From Centroberyx gerrardi (lineage: Eukaryota; Chordata; Actinopteri; Beryciformes; Berycidae): 64,000 bases of DNA. Positions 1 through 11,311 of this stretch are shown here, piece after piece. The position numbers were made by a program, and so were the translations under genes. The notes beneath the pieces are model-generated. The model was not told where the DNA came from. It worked only from the letters and a program-made list of their open reading frames with translations, and searched no databases. Each line of letters opens with the position of its first letter. Position 1 is the stretch's first letter. The DNA lies in contig NC_136016.1 in assembly GCF_048128805.1 (NCBI RefSeq), positions 3,048,501 through 3,112,500 of the forward strand, written 5' to 3'.

Positions 1-625
1 AGCCCTTCCCATAATGCTTTGCTTTACCAGTTGTTCCAGTTGTTCAATGCACTGCCTGCCGACTGCCGTTCAGTCGTACTGAAGAGAGTGTAATACTGTT
101 GCTGTAACTTAATAAAGTGACTATAACCCACTAAATCAGTGTTAATTACTTGCATTGGACATTTCCAATTCGTCAGTGGAACACCAAGTACTGTTAAGTA
201 GTGGAAAATCAGCCGAGACAAGCTTATTTCGGATTACTCAAGATATTTGGTCACAGTTAGCTAGGTTATCTAGGGAGCTAGCCAACGTTAGTATAGCTGC
301 ATTCACGCTGCAGTGCATGTTATACTGATATATTTGGCCGTACAACTTCATAATTGCACTAACGGATTATCTTACATAACGTTATTGATTCTGATTTGAT
401 GCAAAGTTAACGAACTAATACATCGGTAATCGGAGCTGAGAAGAACTATGTAGTTTTGTCAAGTTGAAGGCCACTAAGTCCTTTTACTGAGGGAAGATGG
501 CAGTGTCTTCTATGAGTGAATCATGAATTGTAAAGTAATCTATTTACATTTTAAGTTACGTTTTGCAATTTCTAGTGGTCTGACATGATGTGTTTTATCT
601 GTCGGACATCTGTTGTTTTTATCAG

Positions 626-680
626 CTGAAGAAGAAAAGTGTGGATGAGATATCACAGCACATCAATGAGTGGACAAGAG
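626..680 (+). other. Exon-like stretch of an unrecognised gene
   Basis: A pyrimidine-rich tract ending in ATCAG is followed by 55 open bases reading LKKKSVDEISQHINEWTR, then a GTAAAC donor. The translation looks protein-like (charged, amphipathic), unlike the surrounding sequence. I do not recognise it and found no partner exon, so it may be a chance match or the edge of a neighbouring gene. Confidence 0.22.
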
Positions 681-790
681 GTAAACACATGCTACGTTTA
701 ATTCTTTGGAATTCATTTATTGGAATGGATTTTAAATGCATAAAGTGCAATCCGATAACAACTGTTCGTCCCATCTTCTCGCACGTCTAT

Positions 791-793
<3 letters not shown>

Positions 794-831
<38 letters not shown>
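794..831. repeat. (CA)n microsatellite
   Basis: Uninterrupted CA dinucleotide tract. Confidence 0.95.
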
Positions 832-835
<4 letters not shown>

Positions 836-1312
836 CCTATAATTCTATCGTGAATCTTGAAAATATCAGAGGAGATATATTCAACATAAACTGGTGTTAA
901 AATAGTAACCAATTAATAGGGGACAGCAATCAATTGTACAGTGATCATTTGTTTCGCATAAATAGCAGTTTCAGAATATAGGTGTTCTCGTTTAAAAAAA
1001 AATGCTTCTGAATTAGAATGCTGCTTGGAATATTAAGTTAGGCTATTCATTTTGAGTTTATGTTGAATATATGTTATGATAATTTCAAGATTCACGAGAA
1101 GTGAGTGGGAGAGAGAGACTCTTTTGTCAGGCCAAACTCTTTTGTTTGGCGTGCTATAATTGTTTACTATTCTCTCTCTTCAGTACGACTGAACAGCAGT
1201 CGGCAGGCAGCACATTGACCGGAACAACTGGCAAAGCATGAGACAACTCAGCAACAATCAGACAGGGGGGCTTCATGTTACATGGATCCATACCATAAAC
1301 ACATATGAGCAC

Positions 1313-1334
1313 GCACGCACACGTACACGCACAC

Positions 1335-1382
<48 letters not shown>
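1313..1382. repeat. (CA)n microsatellite with degenerate left part
   Basis: CA dinucleotides interrupted by CG and TA steps at the left, pure from about 1338 onward. Confidence 0.95.
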
Positions 1383-1388
<6 letters not shown>

Positions 1389-1570
1389 CTCTTACACACA
1401 CAGTCACACAAGAAATCAGTATGGTGTTAAGTCTACAACATATAATGGGATGCTGGATGCTACAAGCCCCACACTGCATCAACAATAAACTGCACAAACA
1501 TTTCACAATGCTCAGCACTGCAGCCAGCTGGCTAATACAGCCAACAACTCATCCTGACTCAGACACAATC

Positions 1571-1796
1571 AATATCTCGTTGTAACGAGAAAATTTGATA
1601 TCTTGTTATAACGAGAAAAGTTTCTCGTTATAACAAGATATGTTGGTATGTCATAACGAGAAACGTTTCTTGTTATAATGAGATAAGTTGGTATGTCGTA
1701 ATAACGAGAAAAGATGTCATTATAACGTGAAAATATCTTGTTATAACGAGAAAAAGATCTCGTTATAACGAGAAAAGTTTCTCGTTATAACGAGAT
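1571..1796. repeat. Palindromic minisatellite built on TCTCGTTATAACGAGA
   Basis: About ten degenerate copies of a roughly 20-bp unit containing the self-complementary core TCTCGTTATAACGAGA, joined by AAAAGTT or ATGTTGGTATG linkers. Each unit can form its own hairpin. Confidence 0.85.
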
Positions 1797-1904
1797 ACTG
1801 AGCCTATATTTTTCTCCCACTGTGACATCAATACGCTGCCGTAGTCTGTTATCTGGTGCCCCGTCCTTAATTCTCATTGAAGCTAACTCTAAATTATATT
1901 GATA

Positions 1905-1943
1905 TCAGAGCCATATAGAGAGATTCTCTCTATATGGCTCTGA
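1905..1943. repeat. Perfect 19-bp inverted repeat, 1-nt spacer
   Basis: The left arm TCAGAGCCATATAGAGAGA (1905-1923) is exactly complementary to 1925-1943 around a single T at 1924. GATATCA flanks both sides, suggesting a tiny fold-back element. Confidence 0.85.
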
Positions 1944-3680
1944 TTGATATCAGTCATCATCAATACCTATCACCACTACAAGGCAGACACACAGGCATCA
2001 AAATGTAATGGCGTTCTTCACAAAACTGCCCCAAGCATGTGAAATCAAAAATCAAAAATATCAAAAAACAAAAACAAAAGAAAATGCAGAAAAACAGTCC
2101 AAGTTCAACTTTCCAAGTCCAATTTTCACATCTTCACCGACACAGGCATTTCATGTCAAAATAGGCTGTATATTAAGTCATGGGAGGACAACAACATTGC
2201 ATTTACAATAGGGAAATCGTTTTATTTTGAAATCTCAACGCCCAGTGTACACAGGTATTGTTAGTGGCACTGCCTCACTTGATTTTTTTCAAGTTATCCA
2301 TCACCAGCAGCACTTACATGCTCAGCAAGCAGTGTTGTCAGGTGATGGTACAATTTAGAGACTACACTGACCGAGATGCTTTGCGCCCAAATCCATTTCC
2401 TGGTTACTTCGTGGCTTCCTTTAGCCCAACTGTCAGCTGTCTGCAACAGAAACAACAACAGCCAGCGATTTTTGGGCTGTGGTCGCTGCGGCGAGGTTTG
2501 TGCTTTCCTTTTATTTTGAGCCTTCCATCATTTTTTGCCTTAAATTGCACCAAAGACTTTGAAGCGGGTAGTTCAATGGTTAGCAAGTTGGTTATCCGAT
2601 AGTCCCGACGCGAGCCGTCCTCTCGTGTTTATAGAGATACAACGTGTTGCCACACTCCATTCAAAATGTGGCAGTGTATCGTGATCTTGTTTCTTGGCAA
2701 AATTGTACACCTTACAAAATCTGAGTTAATACGTTTTCTGAATAACTAGTAGCCACTTTTCATTTCGGTGTATATGTAATCCACCAAGCAGCGTTTATTT
2801 CAATAAAATTTCAATTCATACTGTTTGGAGTATACTGCTGGGCTCGCTTGCTGTCGCCTACCGCGGTGTATTTTAGTGGCTGATGATTCGGTGAAACACT
2901 GACAAACCAGTTCTAAACATGGTGCGGTTTGGTGGATTGGATATGCCGAATTGAAGAGTTGACCAGTAGTGATTTAGAACAGGTCATCAGTCTTATGCTC
3001 TGGGCTATGTAGCCTACTTTTGCCGACAACCAAGGGCACACCAAACTGCCAGATTTTTGAATGGAGGTTCACGTAACTGTCTCTCCATATAAAGAGAACG
3101 GCACATATCGGGGCTGGCTGTCCGAGTAAGTTACTTGCAGTTCGATTCTAGTGTATATGGGTTTTCAAGTCAACCACAGTGCCTCAACGGCCAATCAGGA
3201 AGCAGTGCTGACTGTCTATCAGCAGCTGTTATGCACAGATTTCCTACAATTCAGTCTTGGTAAGGCTGTTGATTACCACAGTCTGACTGTGGTCTTTTCT
3301 GCACTCCTCCTACATCCACTTCCACTTACTTACTGATGGTAATGAGCTGCTAGTGGACCTCTTGAAATGATTAATACAAGATAGAGACACTTTTGTAGTG
3401 TGGTTTGGGTGTGACTGAATGAACACATGCAAGACAGATAGCAACATTAGAATTCTAGGACTTCTGTGGTATATAAAGTAATAAAATTTCCACCATTTTT
3501 CTAAACATTATGTTTTTGTAAATTGTATCTTCCCTTCTTCAGTGAGCCACACAGGGAGGCAGTGCCTAAGAAGGAACGAAGGAGCGAACAAAAGGTTGTG
3601 CACCTCAGGGAAGGCTGAAAGTTAGAAGAGCAACGGGAGAACGAATCTGACAAGACGAAAAAACCCCAATGTGATCCAGA

Positions 3681-6600
3681 ATGGAGGACTTCAGGCGGAC
3701 ATACCTGCGCCTGTGTAAAGAGGGAGGCGTGGAGCCCCAGGAGTCTGTCGTGGCTCAGCTCCAGGAGACCAGGGGGCTTCAGGGCTCCAGACTGGACCTG
3801 AGCGGACAGAGCCTGTCTGCGGATACCTGCTCTGTGCTGGCCAGGGTCTTCCACAAAGACGCTGTCTTTACTGAGGTGTCGCTTAGTGACTGCATGCTCA
3901 GCGAGGAAGGTGTGTGAGTTTCCCACACTGTGGAATAGATATGTAGCCTTTTTGTTTTTCTATGTGGATTAGAGTTAGACTGGTGTTCTGGTTTGCTGAT
4001 ATCGCAGCCAATATTGGCCTTATTGAAAAATCGGCCAATCAGTGTCCACCTCTGATAAGATGGAGGTTCCTCCCTGAACACAACTAATCAGTATATTCTT
4101 AATATTTTTCTATTAGATGTCTGGCCAGAGAAATCACCTAAAAGAATTTCATTAGTCCAGGTCGAAATGGAGAGTTTTAGTGTTCCATGATGGTCTAAAT
4201 GCCGTTTCAGAGGCTTTTTCACTCTGATGAGAATAAAAGCCTTGTGTTTTTTTTATTGTTTGGGCATGAAAATGGTCAAACCTAAAGATATTGAATATCA
4301 GCAGAAAATATTAACTATCGATATGTTCAATCCAAAAAATACCGGTATCAGAACCCCCTTCAAAAACCAAGTGAAAGAGTGATGTTATTTCTGTCACGCA
4401 TAGAAAACATTGAAGTGTGAGCCTTATCTACACTTCATATACTGTACATGTACAATGTATTAGACTAATATATTGTGAAGACATTTTTGGCCCTTTTTGT
4501 TTGTCTTCTTTGTCAATTTGACTGGTTTAATTGTACTAAATGGCATTTCACAGTATGCACAAATTAAAGACCCAGTCCATGTGACAAGTCATTTATTCTA
4601 ACACTTTATAACAACGTCTCTTGCCATGCATGTGTGTCACTCTCAGGTGCCAAGGTACTCCTGACTGGACTGTGTGGCAACACAACTGTTAAAGTCCTGG
4701 ATCTGAAGGTAAGACCAGGCAAATTAGGCTGCACACTGTCACCCAAAGGTTTTATTTTGGTAACATTTTATTTTCTGGGTCCACAATTTCCTAATGATTT
4801 CCTAGAAAGGAACTGTTCATTTCTTAGGAAGTTTCCTAGAATGAACCATTACATTATGTACTAATTAAGTACCTCCAATTTCTTCTGTTGTTTCCATGAC
4901 AGAACCATGAAATGATGTAGTAGTTATATATAAAATTAGAAATTAAAGGAAGGAATTCAACAAATAACTATATTATAAATTATATGAAAAATGACTTGGG
5001 TTACCAAATTGACTTGACTGCATATTATTTTTCCAATAAATAGTTTATAGTTTTGTAGTTCTTTCCAGGAAATTCTTCTAGAAATCGACAGTATCTTATC
5101 GACTCCACCTTACATTTTCTATATAACTACTACATCATTTCATGCTTCTTTCCAGGAAACTGCCGAAGAAATTAAAAGTTCCTTTCTAGGAAATTATGAG
5201 GAAATTGTAGACCCAGAAAATAAAGTGTTACCGTTTTTTTTCCCCCCCATGAAGTATGTGCATAGATAGTCACTCAATGCAAAATAATGTTTACAGGGAA
5301 ATAACCTGAGATCGACAGGGGCTGAGGTGTTGGGGAAGTTGTTGGCACGAAACAAGACTCTGCGAAGGTGAGGATTATGCACCTCAGTTGACCATGAGAC
5401 TAACTCAAAATCTGTGACAAATGTATCATTGGTTTTAAAGCTGCTCTAGGCAAGATTTGTATGTAAAACAACCCTGCCCCCTCAAGTGGGGCTGCAACAG
5501 AGAAGAGCGTCCCATCCCCACTAATTGAGACATTGTAAAATTTCAAACCGTTACCTCTCACTGCCATTTGGGGGTAGCCAACGTTGCAAAGTTGCCTAGT
5601 GTAGCTTTAATCTCGAAGGCTTTGCGTATTGCTGTGTCACTGCGCGGTGCTCATATGCCGCTCTGCAGGCTGGTGCTGGAGTGGAACGCGCTGGGGATGT
5701 GGGACGAGGCCTTCTCGGTCTTTTGCGAGGGCCTGGCCTCCAACGGCGCCCTGACCCAGCTGGACCTGCGCAATAACCAGATCAACCACAACGGGGCCTC
5801 GGAGCTCGCTTTGTCACTCAAGCGGAACAGCACCCTGGAAGTTCTAGGTGACATATCCCCCCCACCCCGATTTCTTGATTTAATTTGATTTTGTTCAAAT
5901 AGCTTTATTCGTAGCTGTTTTACTCTGGCCTCCCTTCCGATTTTTGTCGTAGATCTGAGGTGGAACAACATCGGTCTGCTGGGCGGCAGGTCTCTTCTGG
6001 AGGCTGTACAGCACAACAAGACCCTGGTACAGCTAGAGATGGCAGGGAACAACATACCCAGTGACACACTCAAAGCACTTGGTAAGGTGTGTGTGTGTGT
6101 GTGTGTGTGTACATGCTGTAGCATTATGATTTCCTAGTCTTTCCTTATACTGCATGTGTTACTCGCCTTACCCCATATTCCTGTCACCAGTGTTGGGCTT
6201 GTTACTCAAAAAAGTACTTGCTACTTATTTCAGAAGTAATTTGAATGTTTAATTGTTACTCCCTGAGACTAGTAATTCCTTAAACTATCTGTTATATTAC
6301 TTTTCTGTTACAACCCCAAAACTAGCGATCGATCGGATTGCATCCTCTCTTCCCTTCTAAATTCAGGAGAAGTCAGATTCCTCTCCTGCGAATGATCAGG
6401 AAACCAAACAGAGTTGATGTCCAATGTTCTTGTCGTCCTTTTACCGGATAAAATCAAATTAGTGGGAATTCTTCCACCCAGAGAAAGTCAATGTTTCTAC
6501 CATATCTCATCAAAGTAGTGGGAATACTTCCATCCAGAGAAAGTCAATTTTTCTTCCATTTTTCATCTAAGCTGATTTAGTGTGATAGGACGATGACTAA

Positions 6601-7995
6601 TGTGGACGAAATGGAATCCGGGGATAGTGGTGGGGTCTAGCTTTTGGATGCTTCAACTTCAGTCTTATATTTAGAGGGGGTGATAACAAAAATATGGACT
6701 TATTTTTGAATGGTAACTGTAGTAAGGTGGTACTGATTTACACATTACTACCCAATGCTGGCTGTCCCAATACTGTCCTCCTCCTACATTCCTCTCTCAC
6801 CCTGACCCTTTCCCCTGTCGTTTAACCCTTTCAGAGCAGACCATAGAGCATAACTCTGACAGACAGTCCACCATGAGAGAGAGCCGCAGCAGGACCCAGG
6901 TCCTCAGCAAGGAGATTCAGATACTTAAGGATGAGAAGGGCCGGCAGGTAACCCAGAAACCAAAGCATGAAATAATTGCGGAAAAAGAACCCTGATGAAG
7001 GCAATTACAGCTGAAACATATTATATATAGAAGCTCTCACCTCTCACACCTCTCATAGTTATTAATGCCTTGATGAGGGATATTAATGTTTGTTTTTACT
7101 TTGAAACGATTAACTTAGAAGGTGCTGAAAAAAAAAGGTGCTGTCAGTTATAGTTGATACAAGAAGCTTCAAATGTAATGCTAACACCTGAAAGGTTTCA
7201 AATGGTTTTCAAGAAAGTGGTTTCTATTGGCTTCTTTACCTGAAAAAATTGACCTTGCTAAGTGATCCATAAGCTTGACCCATGAGTCTGTATTTTATGA
7301 TGTGGCAGTCTGTACATTCTAAGCATTTCAATTAAAAGACTGGAATTGACTTTGAGGTTAAGGTGATGGTCAGTGTCTGTCTTTTTTTATCAGATATTTT
7401 TCTAGCCATTAGCCACTAGATGGCAGAACTCAGTAGTCCCACTTAGAGGTCTTCACGGGTCCAAAATGACAGACCCGAACCCTAATGGACCCGGGAAATT
7501 CGTTCCGAGATCCGATTGGACCCAATAATTTTTAAAAATATATATATACTGACCCGTTTTTGCCCGAGATATTACAGACCTGACCCGGTGCATGTCCGAG
7601 AGGAGAGAGACGGGTCTCGGGTCTATTTTATGGACCCGACAAACCCGGTAATTAAAATTGCTACTAAAAATGCCGTTCTACTGCTAAAAACGTTTATCAT
7701 GTCGGATACAACATATAGTAGCCTAATAAAAGGAGATCAAAATAACAGAAAGACTTGCCAAGTTGTGCCGTTCTACAGTTTGTCCAGTAGATGACAGTGA
7801 GACTCCATAATGGAATCTAGCAGCTACGTACTCAGCCTAATCATCACGCAAGTTACTCAGCGCTTCCATGCGTTTCTCGTCTCGTCACGTGATCAGCGCT
7901 GATGGGAGGCTGAAATGCAATAAGAAATATCACAGGAATCATGTCACCTCTGTCTCCTCTTGTTCCCCCTCTGTAATTCCCCCTGCTTTTTAGAG

Positions 7996-8059
<64 letters not shown>

Positions 8060-8065
8060 CTCTAA

Positions 8066-8158
<93 letters not shown>

Positions 8159-11100
8159 ATGTTATTTATTTATTTTTTTCTCTCTACCATATAAAGGCGT
8201 GTTGATGACTGTGATAACCCCCCTGGCCACCTCTAGCTTGGACAGGCACACATATACTACATGAAATAATTATGATATGCAATCACTGTCAATATGTTAT
8301 GTTTTTCTTGTTATTCCTCCTATTGTCAGTTCCTAAACCTGATGGAGACCATAGACAGGCAGAGGGAGGAGATGGGACGCTCCAGCAGGTCAGTGGAAGT
8401 GGGACTTGATAAAGGCATAAGAATCGTTTTACCAAGATTATTAGACTGAGATCAGTGACAGACACAACCTCCACATCAATGTTTTATTTGTTTTATGTAT
8501 TTGTACAGAAAAGGAAAGGAATTGATCTCTGGTTTGAGATCCATGTCCAGCGCAACATAAACTACCATGATTTTTTTTAAATAGTATTTAATAATATATT
8601 TTAAAACACTGTAGAACATAGGCAAGTTACACATGGGGATTTCATATGCAGCAGGTAAAATACATTAAAGTAGAAGTCACACATAAATATATTGAAAAAC
8701 AACAACAAAAAATTGTCATTTTATACTGCAGTGCACCCTTATTACAGTGCTCCCTTGTTCTCTAGACACGACCAAACCGGTGTATTTTCCAGATTTATGA
8801 TGCAAGTCATAGGTTAATTTCTCCAGTGGTAGAAATGTTCTTACAGTCGGGACATGTGGTGTGTACCATGGCAATAATATGCATTTTTCATAAAGTAAAT
8901 GAGCAAATAGTCATTGTGCATATTCCTCAAAAATAATATTAGGATTATAATACAAAAGGTGAACCTTTGGAGACAAATCAAATTGTTTATCCAAAAGAAA
9001 TGGTACCACATTTGTAATACACCATGATATTTAAAAGGCATGGAGTTTATGTTTTGTTTTGTTTTTCCCCATCAGGTCAACCACTATTCACGTAGGCCAA
9101 CTCCAGGAAGCACTGAACGAGAGGAAGTCCGCTGTCAACTCTCTCACTGCCAAGTAATCGTCCCTTCTTCCTTTATTCAATATTCAGCCCATCAAGAGCA
9201 AAATCTATTAGATATTGTCACTTTCTTCATTTACCAGTCTCCTAACTGTTGCTGGATATAGGCACAGTGATGCATTAAAGACTCATAACTACATACGTTC
9301 CCTCATGCTCCTCCACTGACTCAGCCCACATGATGAATTTTTAATCAGGTGCTTGGAGGGACGACTATTATTAGCTACTAAAGGTTCTCAGGTACACAGA
9401 CGACCCTGGCTCTTATATTTATTCACGCTGACCCACATACTGTTGTCCGCTCTTTCCCCTAGAGAAGTGTTCTGTATATGTACACCAGTCAGGTGCTACA
9501 CCGCAAAATATGTCCGTCTTAACAAGTAATTTAGTCTCGTATTCAAGTCTTAAAATCGTCTTTTTCTTCAAACAAGTGAAAAATTCTGCTGATGGGATGA
9601 GATAAGTCTGTGTGTTTTGCATGCAGTTGCACTTGTATCTGGGATTTTCTATATACAAATCAATGTCAATATCTTGAAGTAAGGTAAACCACTGCACTAG
9701 TATCAAGAAAATTCTTAAAACAAGCTGATTTGCATTGGAAACAAATGAAATAATCTCCTGTTTGGCAGATTTTTCACTTGTTTTAATCAATATAGGATTT
9801 TAAGACTCAATACTAGATGCTACATACACACAATACACTACTGGCCACCACTTTCAAATGGGATAGCACCTGAGTTTCATGCTCTGAAGCTTAATGGGTA
9901 TATATACTATTGGTATGCAATATCCCTTGAAGTCCGGTAAGAAGCACATAACTCAATACTAGGGGTGGGACCATATATCAATACAATACCATACAAAATC
10001 AATATAAAACAATGTTTTGTGTGCAGACTGCAGATGACGGAGGCCGCCCTCGCCCTCTCTGAGCAGAAAAACCACAACCTGGGAGAGCTGCTGGCCCGAG
10101 TGAAGACAGAGAAGGATGAACAGAGGGAACGACAGAGCAGAGAGAGGAAGAAAGAGCAGGAGGTATGAAGAGAGATGAGACGGACGGCGCTGCAAAAAAA
10201 GCCTTTTTAGTCTCATATTCAGTCTCATTTGCATGGGAAACGAGTGAAATTATCTGATCTCTTCTCTCTTTTTTTTCCACTTGATTTACAATAAAAATGA
10301 CATGACATATTCATATAAATAATGTCAGCTTTGCTATTCTGTATAGCGATTATTATAACACAGTAGTGACTCAACCTTTATCCAGTTCATGACAGCTTTT
10401 ACATTTGCTGTTTTAAACACATGGTGTGTGAAAATATCTTTTCCCAGGCGGTGTCTCTTTGCCTCGATTTCACGCCATTAAAGAAAATAACATTATTTTC
10501 TATCGCTGGCTTTTGGTAAAACAACATTTTAAAAACATTTCACGGGATTGCAAAGAGTGAAAGTAGCCAAGTTAATTGGCTCATAATCAACGGAGGTCCC
10601 GCTTGTTTGTGATCTTATTATCTATTAAACTACAAGCATCCATTCATTCCAGTTGTCAGGCTATACATTAGTCTACTTGTCATTTATTAAGCGCATTTCC
10701 CCCACTATAATTTCCTTAGGTGATACAAAGGAATACAGGAAGGTATGTGTTTTACTTTTATGGCTTGTTTGGAATAAATAGATGAAGAACTGGGTTCCAC
10801 CATGGCTGAACAGACAAAGAAAAGAGCTGTAGCCACCTACAGAAACTCAAACTGCATCAACAGAAAATCCAAGCAAAAAGACGTCACAGTACTGGACACA
10901 CTGTTTGATTGACAGGTGATCTCTGGGAAGTGCAGAGCAGAAACATCACAGCAATGAGTGCTTAGTGCAAAAGATGGAGACTAAATAAAGAAAACAAGAA
11001 TCATGGATTATCACTTGGGTTACGAGATTACATAACTTGTTAAGATGGATGTTTTTTTGCAGTGAAACACATGTTATTAACTGAGGTGCGATGGTTGGTC

Positions 11101-11276
11101 ATATGATATCGTAATTGCTCTCCATCCTGTAGGAAAGTGTGCTGAGAGAGGGCAAGCTCCTCAGGGAGATGCAGAACATGACAGAAACCAACGTGCAACT
11201 CCGAAATAAGGTATGAGCATTGTGTTTTTTGTGAGTTAAAGTCTGTGGTTGACTTGGTCAATGTGAGCCTCATTTC

Positions 11277-11311
<35 letters not shown>

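Larger units (their letters stand above)
14..1239. repeat. Inverted repeat pair (14-89 versus 1171-1239) about 1.1 kb apart
   Basis: The sequence from ATGCTTTGC through CTGCCTGCCGACTGC to CAGTCGTACTGAAGAGAG at 14-89 recurs as its reverse complement at 1171-1239, with a few substitutions and a short indel. The arrangement fits the ends of a DNA transposon or two opposed copies of one repeat. No transposase frame lies between the arms. Confidence 0.65.
1..3680. other. Spacer upstream of LRRC45; repeat-rich, no assignable gene
   Basis: No gene could be recognised here on either strand. The stretch holds an imperfect inverted repeat pair (14-89 and 1171-1239), two long CA tracts, a palindromic minisatellite at 1571-1796, a 39-bp hairpin at 1905-1943, and at 2770-3110 a sequence resembling one near 44030-44280. 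In mammals CENPX lies head to head with LRRC45; I saw no CENPX-like coding block here. The 5' untranslated leader of LRRC45 presumably begins shortly before 3681, but no promoter motif stands out. Confidence 0.6.

Noticed and set aside
5651..6124. 157-residue minus-strand open frame
   Set aside because: Shadow of LRRC45 exons 4 and 5 on the opposite strand.
7960..8205. Open frame rich in Ile and Tyr
   Set aside because: Produced by the (TA)n tract in LRRC45 intron 7's upstream neighbour; no protein features.
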